Notes under the pieces: model-generated
Told to the model about the DNA's origin: nothing
Databases searched by the model: none
What the model saw: only the letters and a program-made list of their open reading frames with translations
Shown: positions 30,126 through 41,110 of the stretch, one piece after another
How positions within the stretch are numbered: position 1 is the first letter of the stretch
How the letters are laid out: each line of letters begins with the position of its first letter
Program-made: the position numbers and the translations under genes
Origin: Blepharisma stoltei
Taxonomy: Eukaryota; Ciliophora; Heterotrichea; Heterotrichida; Blepharismidae
Length of the DNA: 64,000 nucleotides
Direction of reading: 5' to 3'
NCBI GenBank assembly: GCA_914767885.1
Contig: CAJZBQ010000015.1
Location: 186,001-250,000, forward strand

Positions 30126-30485
30126 ATGGATAGGCGCTTATATCTTTCGAAATCTCATTCTCTAGCTGTCCTTTTCCCTCACAAAAACTCAGATAATGCA
30201 GGTTCTCCTAATGATACAGCTCACCCTCGAAAATACTCTTTTCAGCATTACCAAAAGCCGAAATATCATACAATAGATAGGCAAGATTTAACAGATGAGG
30301 AATCAAAATTAATTTTCAAGATTTTAGACAGTAATAAGGCAGGGTATTTAACGCCAGAAGACTTATTGAGTACTCTAGAAAAATCTGGAGAGTTTGTGAC
30401 GAATGATGATGTTAATCAATTTTTTGAAATTGTTGATGAAGATCTTGATTCAGTAATTACATATGATGATTTTTATGCTATTTAA
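30126..30485 (+). CDS. EF-hand calcium-binding protein, 119 aa
   Basis: ATG at 30126, 40 bp after the channel gene, uninterrupted. A basic N-terminal region of about 50 residues is followed by two EF-hands: loop 1 DSNKAGYLTPED (residues 68-79) and loop 2 DEDLDSVITYDD (104-115). Loop 1 lacks an acidic residue at position 5 and loop 2 has Ser at position 6 instead of Gly, so calcium affinity may be modest. Resembles half a calmodulin/centrin; partner unknown. Being next to a putatively calcium-gated channel is suggestive only. Confidence 0.8.
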   Translation: MDRRLYLSKSHSLAVLFPHKNSDNAGSPNDTAHPRKYSFQHYQKPKYHTIDRQDLTDEESKLIFKILDSNKAGYLTPEDLLSTLEKSGEFVTNDDVNQFFEIVDEDLDSVITYDDFYAI

Positions 30486-30631
30486 GAGAGACTGAAAACT
30501 TGGCATTAATAAGAGAAATTTTTTTTTCTATAAAAGTATTCAGTTTTTATAAATAAGGATATTCTTTAATGAATTCTTAAGTTATTATCTTGATCTATTC
30601 TGTATTATATTAAATTGAGTGCTTTAAGTTA

Positions 30632-33147
30632 TTAAGGTATTATTATACTTAAATAATCCGAAACAATATTTCGCAGAATATTAATTCTTTCACTTGTTTC
30701 CAACATTTTGCTGAATAAAGTATCCCAAATCGCTCGCAGCTTAATTGCGTGATTTGATTCACTTCTTGCAAACTCTCCAAAGTGTTCACAGGCAACTGAT
30801 TTGGTTTCTTTGATAACTCTTTCAACTTCGCCTAGACTAAGAGTATTATGGTAGCCAAATAAATCTTTAATTTTATCAGTGCCTGCTTTGACATTACTTG
30901 ACTTTTTATAACTCCCCATTAAATTTTCCCTTTCTCTGAGCAATTCTTTTAATGCTCCTGACTCCATGTAGCCATATTTAAAGAACATGTATATTGTTGA
31001 AGGGTGATAAAGGGCCATTTAATTGCAGATTAAATTATTTTTTATATAAAAATAAAGAGAGGAAAATTAATAATAAGGCTTAGGTCTTTTATTATAAGAA
31101 TAAAAATAATCAGATATAAACTGTGACTGCTCTTTTTCATGCTCTGACCACTGATATATAGCTTCTTTTAAGCTATCATATACATACTGCTGATCTGTAT
31201 TAAAATTCAATATTGACTGCACATCTGCTAATTGTTTAATTAAATCTACAGAAGCTGCCAGAGATGCAGAAATTTTTGAAAAATCATCAACAACTGACTC
31301 AAAATGTCTTTTTAATTTTTTCTTAATCGTTTCTGAATATGATAAATGGTCATTCATTTTTGAAATTGTTGAAGGCTGATCGCCTGTATTACAATGTAAA
31401 TAGCCGTCAAAGCTAGGATATGTTTTTAGCCCGTCTAGTTTTCTCACCTTTTTGTTTTGCTCTTTAGCTGCATTTCATTCTTTTGCGCTGAACTCCTTTA
31501 AAAAAGACACCAAAAATGTAGAAGTCCTAAGCATTCTGTTCGCTAATATAGAATTCATATATCTCTGCAAGAATTTTTGCCTTTTAATTGCCATCATTTG
31601 GCCAGTCTTACCAGTCGCCTTTTTTTCTGGAAGTGGGGGTATATAATAGCCAGGGAAACTATTTGCAAGGACTTCCCTGAGCAAAGCAAACTCACTGTAG
31701 CGTCTTTTTACTTCCCATCCAAAAGGATTAGTCGTGATTTTATACACAACGTAATTACTTCTCCAGTTCTATAAGAACAAAATTGTTTTAATGAATTTTT
31801 TTTAAAATTTAAAAGCGAAATACAATTTAATTCTCTCAATTTTTATGTTCAGAATGCAAAATATTTTAATATTAAAAAGAAATAGATATGCATATTTCAT
31901 TATAATAGCATGCTCAAAATAATCTTATAAAAAATTTTGCTTTTCCACAAATTTTTGACTAAAGAGTAGAGCAATTTTGTTTGCTCTCAGAGGGAGAAGC
32001 TAGATCCAAAAAATCCTGCTTCCACAGTTTCAAAGGTAGGGATTTCAACAGTTGGATTTTGGTTTCTTGAAAGCTCAGTTTCTTTTACGAGCTGAGCTGG
32101 GAGCTCATAAGCTTCTCCGCCTATAGAAGGCTCTATATAATCTGAGCTTGGTTGTGCTGGAGGGGTCTCTTTTCTCTTATAACGAGGTTCTTCTTCACGC
32201 AGTAAAGGCTCAAATCTTGCTGGCTCAGAAACTTTGGTTTTTTCTATTGGCTTTGTAGCTATTAATGGAGAATCTGGGCTTGCTTGAAGTTTTGGCTGAT
32301 ATTCGTATTTCTTTTTTTCTTCTGCAGGGTAGTCTGAGAGTTTTTGAGGAGCTTGAGCAGTTTTCCTTGCTATATTATGAATTGGGGTCTCAGTGTAATA
32401 TTTTGGCTTATTTTTATCTTCTTTGGCGATATCGTGAACTGATGAGTCTAATAATTGGCCTTTAAGAGTATTGACTGCGCTTGGAGCTCGATCTCTCTCA
32501 TTTGTGGGGACTGAAAGTGTGGAAGGTGCTGGCTGTGGTGGAGGAGGGGGAGGAGGAGTTGGCTCTGAGACTTTGGGCTTTTCTTTTTTCTTCTTTTCTT
32601 TTTTTGGGGGAGGACTCTCTGCTTTTTTAGAACTTGTCTGCTATCTCTTCTGAAAATAAAGTTGCAAAAAACCCCTATTTTTTAGAATAATTATTTAGAA
32701 TATAATCAGTAGCAAATACTATATCTTGATATAAAATTAATAAATAAATGAATTTTTCTATAAAAAAATTATTTTTTTTATTATCATTAAGAATAAGACA
32801 AAAATTGCATCCGTTTTCGAAGAGGAGTGAGTTTCTTCTGAAAGTTGAGGTTTTTTTGCTATTGGGATTTCATAGAGTCTTTTCTCTTTTTCTTTTTCTT
32901 GTCTTTCTTGTTCTTCGATTTCTTCAAGTGTCTGTCCTGCTCTGTATTTATTTTTGAACTCTCTTACACAGTCGGAAAGTTCATCAAATGTCCATGCATC
33001 AATGTCAGCAGCTTTCATGTTTTCAAGGTATTGGGTGAACAGCTGTGGATCGTAGTTCATCTCAATGATTTCTTCTCTAAGGAAATTACGTTTCGCGTTA
33101 CGTTCTGCTACTTCTAAATAATCTTCTTCATCACTTGAATAATCCAT
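30632..33147 (-). CDS. sorting-nexin-like protein with N-terminal module, PX domain and helical C-terminus, about 671 aa
   Basis: ATG at 33147, TAA at 30632-30634. Three interruptions are removed (189, 245 and about 66 bp). Order: residues 1-90, an acidic/helical module (NFLREEIIEMNYDPQLFTQY … WTFDELSDCV) shared with the gene at 37391; a Pro/Lys-rich linker (EPTPPPPPPPQPAP); a PX domain reading FGS-NYVVYKITTNPFGWEVK, RRYSEFALLREVL and PPLPEKK with the basic phosphoinositide-binding positions; then long helices (residues ~470-671) in the place of a sorting-nexin BAR domain. Expected on endosomal membranes. The decayed MITE sits exactly between FGS and NYVVYK. Confidence 0.85.
31009..31074. other. 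short IES, about 63-66 bp
   Basis: On the minus strand, …KRPKPY(Y)-HPSTIYMFF… is obtained by joining TA near 31071-31075 to TA at 31008-31009; the intact sequence has TAA stops in between. Confidence 0.6.
31758..32002. mobile_element. decayed family A MITE (A14)
   Basis: Minus-strand left TTCTCCCTCTGAGAGCAAAC and right CAATTTTGTTC…GGAGAAG are eroded family A ends; interior keeps ATTATAATGAAAT. TA-to-TA removal restores the PX domain strand. Confidence 0.75.
32630..32818. other. eliminated segment, about 189 bp, borders unresolved
   Basis: Separates THSSS from KKAESPPPKK in the sorting-nexin gene. No TA pairing gives an open frame; a TTC repeat (32819-32821, 32630-32632) does. Internal A/T-rich. 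Confidence 0.4.
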
Positions 33148-33199
33148 GTTTTAATGCAACTAAAGTTAATATTGTGCTTTGAATAATTTTGGGAAGGTC

Positions 33200-33581
33200 T
33201 TACTCCCCCCCCTCCGTGAGTGAACAAAAAAATTTTGTTCAATCACGGAGGGGGGTTAATTTTTTTTTTTAAAAAAATTTATATATAAATTTTATAAAAA
33301 ATATTTTTTTCGAAATTTAAAAACATCCTAATTCACAAAAATTGGAAAGCAAATATTAATTTAATTTATAAATTTATGTTTTAAAAAGCAATTAGTTTAA
33401 AATTAAACAGAAAATAGCTCTAGATTTCATTATACTAATTATCATTTTATATATCTAATTTTTTTTCAATAAAAATTGTTTCTATTAAAAAAATTTTTGT
33501 TCACTCACGGAGGGTAGGTTTTTGGGCAAAAAATAGCGATTTTTCTAATGGTTTTGTTCACTCACGGAGGGGGGGGAGTTA
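33200..33581. mobile_element. family A MITE (A7), intergenic
   Basis: TTA-flanked, hairpin end left and tandem-word end right; lies about 50 bp upstream of the sorting-nexin start. Confidence 0.9.
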
Positions 33582-34504
33582 GCATATCGGAATATTTTTC
33601 TACATGTGGACCACTCAAGTGTGGAAACTCTACATGTGGAATTTGGGTTCCACACGTAAGAAAATGTCCTCTGTATGAAGACATCCCAAAATTATGCTAT
33701 ACATAATAGAAAATAAGATGAAAAATTCCAGGATTTTATTGGAAATTTAGGCTTATTATTGATTTTGGGTTAATTTTGTTTATAAATAACTTGCTTGTCG
33801 TTTTGACAAGATCAGAAATACCAGCAATAGTTTGATAAGGCCTGTATAAGTTCTGATAATCTCAACTAGCAAAATATTAAAAATAGAAGTTTTGGGATAT
33901 TGAATGAAATGATAAATATAGATTAAAAATCTAGCATGCTTGATTTTTATTGATGGAGAGTAAAAAACTTGTGACCTTTACTATTTCGCTTCATGATTTT
34001 GACATTTAAAAATAGATTCAAGATAGCATAACAAATCCTTATTTAAAAGAAAACTGTTAAATTATTCTCAACATAATAAATCTTAATTTGCATCGAAAAT
34101 TCATTAATATTTTCCACCATTTTTCCAAACTAATTTCCCAAATTTCTGCATGTCATTCACATCTGCCAAGTGAAATACTAGAGCATGGACTACTGTTTTC
34201 CCAATATTGCATTGCTGTTCGCCTTTTTTTACGCCTTATTCATAGCGTATGTACAACCTTTACAGAACTCTATCTACTGAGATCCCAATTACGATGATCT
34301 AATAAAAAGTTTACAGATGATGTACTCAAAATTGTCAACCTTTTCCCATAGTGATTAATATCTATATTTTAAGAAAAGAAAACAAATTATCTTTAGATTG
34401 AGACATAAAAGCATCAAGATTGACTTATACTTACATTCTCATTAACTGATATTATCCCTATTTTACACTAACATATTAATTATCAATAAACTACTCTAAA
34501 CCAT
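33582..34504. other. intergenic, no convincing gene
   Basis: AT-rich. A short repeated CTACATGTGGA word with an inverted TTCCACAC occurs at about 33600-33660. ORFs here are short with no coding character. Confidence 0.5.
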
Positions 34505-36532
34505 TTATCTTTGCTGTTTTAATGCAAGCCTAGGGTCGCTCGGAGAAGGCCCCGAGCTCTTATTAAAATGTTTCATCACATCAGGATTTTTCAACAACTC
34601 CAGCAGCTCCTGTATCTTATTTGCCTCTTTCGGTTTTTCCGCTTTCTTCGTCGGATCCACAAACACCCCTAGCAGCTGTCCATTTTCCAGCTTTGGATAA
34701 ATTTTCACAATTTCTTCTACAGGCGGACATATATAAAGTACCGAATTTTTCATTTGTATATACCCCGCCCTTTGTTTTTCAGAAAAATAATTAACATACT
34801 CCTTAAACACCTCTTGCTGGGTCTCATTGGACGCTTCAAAAGTAACAAGCGCCAGCTGATAAAATTTAAAAATTTCTTGAAACGCGACTCTATGTGAAAT
34901 ATTTATATGATAAAGTGTCGATGGAAAACACTCAGATTTGCCTTTAACCAATGTCGCGTCAATCCCTACCCTATAATTTTTGCTTCTGGTCATAAACCCT
35001 GACCATATCACAGAGCCTAAATGTGGGTCATCAGGCTCCGGGACTTCTTTGCTTGATATTTTAGACGCAGGACTTCCTGATGAGCTTGGTGCAGGGCTCA
35101 TATTTGGAAACTGCTGTATATTCATATTAGGATACGGCATCCCTGGGAACATCTGTGGTCCTCCCATAAACATGGTCTGGAATCTCAGCAGATTTTGCAA
35201 GGCTTCAGGCTGCTCCATGAGCTTTTTCGCGATTTCCGAGACTTCTTCCTTCCCCGACTTATCTTGAAACCTAACACCATTTTTCGTTCCATTTTTAGAT
35301 ACGATGTTATTTGTATTTTTAAAAGAAATTTCTACTGCAGAATCGCCTAATTCTCTTCTTCTAGATCCATCACTATCCTCAATATATAATTTTTTCCTTG
35401 CTTCTGAAGCTTGGTCACCTCTTTCGAAGTCCACAAAAGCATAAGGCCTTGAATTTGCTGTAGCTTGCCTTATAGAAATCCTTTTTACTTTGCCATATCG
35501 AGAAAACACGTCACGGAGTATATGTTCTGGTGGGACTGTGGCACCAGGTGGATAACCCAAAAACAAATTTTTAAAATGTTCATCATCTATTGGGTTAAAA
35601 TTAGGGTTTTCAGGAATTAAAGAATCGCCAACTATGTCAATTCGACGTGTTGGGTCCGCAAATGCAACTTTTACAGGACGATTATCGACCATGGTGCCGT
35701 CTGCTCGTTCATAAGCCCGAGTGGCAGCTACAACTTTACGATATTTAATAAATGCAAAACCTTTAGAAGAAAACATTTCAATGCCTTCAATGTCGCCATA
35801 AGCTTTAAATGCGTCGTATAAGAGCTGTTTGTCCGTTGCTGGAGAAATGTTGCCGATTCAGACCTCGCGGACGAGGAAAAAACCTTTGAAGTGTTCAGGG
35901 ACGCCCGAAATGTTGAAAGCGGAAGGCTGGTGCTCGCTGAGAAGACGCTCGAGAAGGCCACGGTCCATGGGCTGGCCTGGCTTAGGGTTGGCGTTGTTCA
36001 GGAGCATTATGTTGGTAGCTTGGGCGTTGTGCTGGAAAGCTTGGTCACTTGGCATTATGTCACAGAGCCGTGGAGGGAGCATTTGAGGGATACTCGGGAT
36101 TGAATAATAGTCTTTAGGAATTTCAGGAGGCAGCTGAGGATGTGGCTGCACTTGAGGGTTTTGCAAGGCTTCTCGGCTGTAGTTTACGCTCCAGCCTTTG
36201 GAATTCAGCTCTTTCATAGCTTTTTCAGCGATTTCAGGAGAGGGAAGCACGATAAAACCATAGACACTTTCACGTAGAGGCTGACCATTGCTACCTTTTC
36301 GAATGATTTTTACATCTTTGATTTCGCCATAGGACTCGAAAACTTGTTGTAGGGCTTCTTCAGTGTATTGGACTGGAAGATTTTTTACGTGAAGCTTTAC
36401 ACCTTGGACAGGAGAGCGGCTTCTTGAGCGTTGACGAGTTTTTTGGGACATTGATTTTAATTTATTATAACTTGTTGGGAGGCTAATAGGATGAGGAAGA
36501 GTGAGTGCCATTTTTATTGATTTATAAACCAT
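34505..36532 (-). CDS. SPEN-family-like RNA-binding protein: three RRMs and SPOC domain, 675 aa
   Basis: Uninterrupted from ATG at 36532 (ATG at 36511 or in MSQKTRQ at about residue 28 are alternatives) to TAA; one TGA=Trp at the start of RRM2 (VREV-W-IGNIS). RS-rich N-terminus; RRM1 about 44-115 (VKLHVKNLPVQYTEE), RRM2 about 222-300 (WIGNIS … KGFAFIKY), RRM3 about 320-410 (LFLGYPPG … RPYAFVDFE), a Met/Pro-rich linker, and SPOC at about 505-640 (SVIWSGFMTRSKNYRVGID … YICPPVEEI). This order is that of SPEN/RBM15 and plant FPA proteins, nuclear factors that act in RNA processing and transcript silencing. Being intact in the germline is notable among heavily interrupted neighbours. Confidence 0.88.
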
Positions 36533-36803
36533 AATAAAAAATTGGGGGATGCTAGAATAAGGATTAATGATTTTTTTAATTAAGGATTTATATTAATTTT
36601 ATTATAAGAGTACAATTTTTATGTGCAGCAGTTACATTATGTTAACTTATAAATGGTCATAATAAGCAATTTATAAATTCAGATATGAATGCAGTTTTTG
36701 TGATTATTTATTGACCTTTGATCATTCACGTTATGAATTAATAATAGATGATTGAATATGGCAAATTTTATATAGAATATTTATCATTAAATATTAAATT
36801 TAT

Positions 36804-37143
36804 TAACTCCCCCTCCGTGAGCGAACAAAATACCATTAGAAAAATCCCTACCCTCTGTGAGCGAACAAAAATGTTTTTAAAAGAAAAAATTTTTTTGGTA
36901 AAAAAGTTTGATATATAAGTGATAATTAGTATAATGAAATTTCGAGCTAATTCTGTTTAATTTTAAACAAATCACTTTTAAAACATAAATTTTACAAATT
37001 AAATTAATATTTGCTTCTCAATTTTTACAAACTAGAATATTTTTAAATTCTGAAGAAAAAAAAATTTCTATAAAATTATATATAAATTTTTTTTTGAAAA
37101 AAAAATTAAGATTTTTTTGTTCGCTCACGAAGGGGGGGAGTAA
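36804..37143. mobile_element. family A MITE (A8), intergenic
   Basis: TAA-flanked with CTCC…GGAG tips; the right hairpin has lost one arm. Confidence 0.85.
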
Positions 37144-37390
37144 GAAGATTATTATAGGGAAGAAATTATTGAACTTAGAAGGGATTTTTCTATGAAGAAA
37201 ATCATAAGAGAAGGAAATTTAGAAAATTAAGCAAGAATTTTTAATTTTAAAAAACATTAAATTTATTCTAAAAAATTTGGACTGCCTCTTAGAAGGCAGA
37301 AGTAATTTAACGTAATTCTCTAAATTTATTAAATAATAAAAGGAGAAGTAAGATATGATAAGAATTTTTATGAAATTATCATTGTTGTTA

Positions 37391-39820
37391 TTAATCTTTC
37401 TGACGTTGTGCTACAAAAGGTCGATTTTCCTGAAGCTTGAATCCTCTCATTTTTAAATGTTCTTGCAGTTCTTGGCTTGGCAAAGACTCACTGCTATCAC
37501 CAGAAGGCTTATTGCTATATTGTGAAAACGACTTAAAAGAGTTAGAAACAGGGCTAATTCCTCTTGTAGGCCTAAAAGCTTGTTTAAAATTTTCTGTAGC
37601 CCTTGTTTTGTTAGCTTTCTCCAAAATAGTATTAACAAGTATGCTCTCAGTTTCTCCAGGCACAAATTTCCCTAAATCCTCAGAAATTGACATATCTGAC
37701 TTCTCTACAGACTGGCTAGCTTTTTCTGAAGTATTAGTCCTTTTATTTAAATTTTCAAGCCTAGCTATTCTTTCATTCAAAGATTCTTCTGGATTTTTCT
37801 TTATAGGAACTGGCAAATCTCTTGTAGGTTCTAGCTCATTTTCTTCGTTAAATCCCTTTTCTTCTTCAATTTTTTTAACTTTTAGAGTTTGAGGGCTTAT
37901 ACTAAAGGCCTTTTCATTTTTAATTTTTCGATTATTCAAAAATTTGGGAGGCTTTGAAAGGTGATCTTTTTCAAGCTGAGATATAGTTAATGGAGAAATC
38001 GTGTCACTTTTTTCTAAAAATATTTGCTTTTTGGTTTTATTTTCAGAAAAAGAGATATTTATTGTGTCTTCTTTTTCTGATATAACCTTGCTTTCTTCAA
38101 GGATTTGGGATTCTTTCATTTTTGAGATAGAAAAATCTCTAACACTAGCAAGCTCTCTTGCTAATTTTTCATCAAGGGCGTACATTCTCTTTTCTAATGT
38201 GCTGATAGAATATAAAGTAGCTTCTTTTGTAGGGTCATTTTCATGCTCTCTCCTTAATTTCTCTTCTAAATTCTTCAATTTTTCATGAAAATCGTTTTTA
38301 ATTGCTTCAGTAAAAGTCTTGATTTTTTTGACTTCTGCTTCTTTTTCTTCAATACTTTCAATTCTCTGCATAATTTCATTATAAAATTTTTCTTGATCAG
38401 CTCTCAATTTTGAGATTTTTACTGATGATTTTGAATGAGCGTCTATTTGGTTTCGGAGTTTTATAATTTCTTCATTAAGATGATAAAGGTCACTTGATAT
38501 ATTTTCAATATTTGTGTTAATTGATGATTGGGATTCTCTGATATCATTAATTTCATTCTGGCTCATTGTGCAGTTTTTAAAAGATTTTAGCTGATTTTTG
38601 ATATCAATTTCGATTTTATCAATTTTTAGTTCTAAATCTTTTGAATTTTCACGGAGAGATGTATTTTCATTTCCTATTTCTTCTAATAATTTCGATCGGT
38701 TTTTATCTTTATTTTCTAATAAGCTTATTTTTTCAAAAATTTCGTTAGCAGAACTTACTTGGCTTACAAAAGATGCCTCTTGATTTTTCTTTAGTTTTTC
38801 AATTTCTTTTGATAATACCTCTACAGTTTCTATCAAGCCGCTGCTCTTTTCAGAGCTATCACTATTATTTTTATCAATTTTATTTTCAATTTCAATCATT
38901 TTATTCGATAGTTTTTCTAATTTTTCTTCGAAATTCTCCAATGTTAATGTAAAACTTTGAAAATAACGTAAAATCCCTTCATCTTCTTTTCTGATATTTT
39001 CATTATTTTCATATTTAGTCATAGTGATAGGAGTTGGGTGTGGATTCGGGGTAATATTTTCAATTATTATTTGTTCAGAATGTAAATTTCGTGGTGAATC
39101 ATTAAATGCAGATATTGACGTTAAGGACTTATCAGGAAATTCCTCTTCAATGATTTCTGCAGGAATGTCAGTTTTTCCATAAATTTCTGCTATAATATCA
39201 TCTTCATCAGACATTAGTGTATTAAACTTGCATCCTGTGTCAGATAATGAAAACTGTGGTGTATTAGGAACTACTTCATGAAGTATTTCATCAATTTGTA
39301 TATATAAATCAGCAGGTTCAGTGTTTATTTTTTCTCCTTTCTTTTTATTTTCTTTAGATTTTTCAGGCGAGGATTTAATGTCTGGCTGATCAATAAAATT
39401 CTCTTCAAGATTTATATTAGACTTTGGAGAAGATTCAAAGGCTTGAAATTCAGGTTTTTCTGTTTTTCTTGGAGGTTTCGGTGGAGTTTCTTTATTTTTT
39501 GCATTATTTTCTTTAGTTTGAATTTTCTTTTGGTTGATTATTTCATATAATTCTCTTTCTATATCTTTTTCAGCTTTTTCAAGCTTTAAAACTTCTTCGA
39601 GTGTTTGCCCAGGTTTGTATTTGTTTTTAAATGCCCATATACAGTCTGAAAGCTCATCAAAAGTCCACTCATCAATGTTTGTCCGCTTTAGATCTTCAAC
39701 GAATTTTGTGAATAATCTAACATCGTAGTTCATTTCTATAAGTTCTTCTCGTAAGAAGCTTAGTTTGAGGTTTTGATCTGATTGCATCAAATAGCTTTCT
39801 TCGTTGTTTGAGGAATTCAT
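37391..39820 (-). CDS. coiled-coil protein sharing the sorting-nexin N-terminal module, 809 aa
   Basis: ATG at 39820 to TAA, uninterrupted. Residues about 20-80 (LSFLREELIEMNYDVRLFTK, WTFDELSDCIWAFKNKYKPG, QTLEE) closely match the N-terminus of the sorting nexin at 33147. Then acidic and Pro-rich sequence (KETPPKPPRK), a central coiled coil of about 300 residues (LENFEEKLEKLSNKMIEIEN; ISSDLYHLNEEIIKLRN), and a Ser-rich C-terminal region. No catalytic or membrane motif. The shared module suggests a common binding partner. Confidence 0.8.
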   Translation of the reverse strand: MNSSNNEESYLMQSDQNLKLSFLREELIEMNYDVRLFTKFVEDLKRTNIDEWTFDELSDCIWAFKNKYKPGQTLEEVLKLEKAEKDIERELYEIINQKKIQTKENNAKNKETPPKPPRKTEKPEFQAFESSPKSNINLEENFIDQPDIKSSPEKSKENKKKGEKINTEPADLYIQIDEILHEVVPNTPQFSLSDTGCKFNTLMSDEDDIIAEIYGKTDIPAEIIEEEFPDKSLTSISAFNDSPRNLHSEQIIIENITPNPHPTPITMTKYENNENIRKEDEGILRYFQSFTLTLENFEEKLEKLSNKMIEIENKIDKNNSDSSEKSSGLIETVEVLSKEIEKLKKNQEASFVSQVSSANEIFEKISLLENKDKNRSKLLEEIGNENTSLRENSKDLELKIDKIEIDIKNQLKSFKNCTMSQNEINDIRESQSSINTNIENISSDLYHLNEEIIKLRNQIDAHSKSSVKISKLRADQEKFYNEIMQRIESIEEKEAEVKKIKTFTEAIKNDFHEKLKNLEEKLRREHENDPTKEATLYSISTLEKRMYALDEKLARELASVRDFSISKMKESQILEESKVISEKEDTINISFSENKTKKQIFLEKSDTISPLTISQLEKDHLSKPPKFLNNRKIKNEKAFSISPQTLKVKKIEEEKGFNEENELEPTRDLPVPIKKNPEESLNERIARLENLNKRTNTSEKASQSVEKSDMSISEDLGKFVPGETESILVNTILEKANKTRATENFKQAFRPTRGISPVSNSFKSFSQYSNKPSGDSSESLPSQELQEHLKMRGFKLQENRPFVAQRQKD

Positions 39821-41110
39821 AAATACTTAAAATTAAAAATTAAAATGCATATTTTTGATTAATTGATAAATGAAAGATTTCTGCAATATTATGCTGGTTT
39901 TCTAAAATAATTATAGGATTTATTTTATTTTGTGATAAACTAGTGTTAAAGCTGATATTAATTTATAAAAGTCTTGCTATGTTCGTAATACAATATTTGG
40001 TATTATGCGTTGGAAAAATTTCTTAACGGCATTGATCGGATCGGATGATGCCATAGATTTTAAAAAGAAACGTTAATTGTTTTAGCTCAGTATCTCATAA
40101 CTCATATAAAATAAAAACTCGTTTTATCATGGTTCCCGATAGCTTGAAATAGAGTAATCTATTTTATGCTTACCTTTTGATTGTTCATATTTTAATTAGT
40201 AGAAAATATTCACACATAGCCATTATTTTAGCATGCCAAAATTATAATCGCTATTTTAATTTATTTTAAATTATAAAAAATCTAAGTACCGATTTGAGCT
40301 TATCATTAATTTCTTTTTCTTTAAAAATTTAAAACTTGAAGAACTTTTTGCCTAATCATACTTTTTTTTTAAAATTTAAACTTAAACTTAAGTTATAACT
40401 CTTCATTTTCCGCACATTGGATTTGAGCACAACTTAAACAAGAAGTGCCATTTTTAAAAAAAATTTCGCAATTTTATTTTTCCATATTTATTTAAAAATT
40501 TAAAAGTCAAATATTTTTGTATCGATATCAGAATTTAAGTCATATTATAATTTTGGCATGCTAAAATAATGGCTATGTGTGAATATTTTCTATTAATTAA
40601 AATATGAGCTATCAAAGGTAAGCATAAAATAGATTACTCTATTTCAGGCTATCGGGAACCATGATAAAGCAAGCCTTTATTTTATATGAATTATGAGATA
40701 CTGAGCTAAAACAATTAACATTTCATTTTAAAATCTATGGCATCATCCGATCCGATCAACACCGTTAAGAAATTTTTCCAACGCATTATAATAACTTTTA
40801 TGAGTCTTGAATGATTTTCAATTTTATTCCTAACCAAATCTCTTATATTAGGCTTTATTTAAAATAACGAACTGATGAAATTCTTAAATTTAGGAAATTC
40901 ATCTTTAGTTTTGTATCTAATATCTAAAATAAAAACCGTTTTCGTTTATCTTTCTCTGTTTATTTTGATACTTTTAATTAATAAAACATAATTCTTTCAG
41001 TTATAAAAGTAACTTTTTAGATGTCTATTTCAGTCTTTTTCTTTTTAATTGCTTATTAACTCTATCAATTTTAAAAATTAAAAATCAATTATTGTTTGCC
41101 TATAAAAATA
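39821..41110. other. intergenic region holding a large foldback element
   Basis: No ORF with coding character; the centre is occupied by the inverted repeat listed at 40001. Confidence 0.6.
40001..40792. mobile_element. foldback element with about 248-bp inverted arms
   Basis: Left arm 40001-40248 (TATTATGCGTTGGAAAAATT, TCTTAACGG, GATCGGATCGGATGATGCC) mirrors right arm 40544-40792 with only scattered differences; the spacer is about 295 bp, AT-rich and non-coding. No TSD longer than TA is evident. Not related to families A-D. Confidence 0.85.

Noticed and set aside
34088-34297. 69-codon plus-strand ORF in the intergenic region
   Set aside because: No coding character, no domain, surrounded by AT-rich non-coding sequence.
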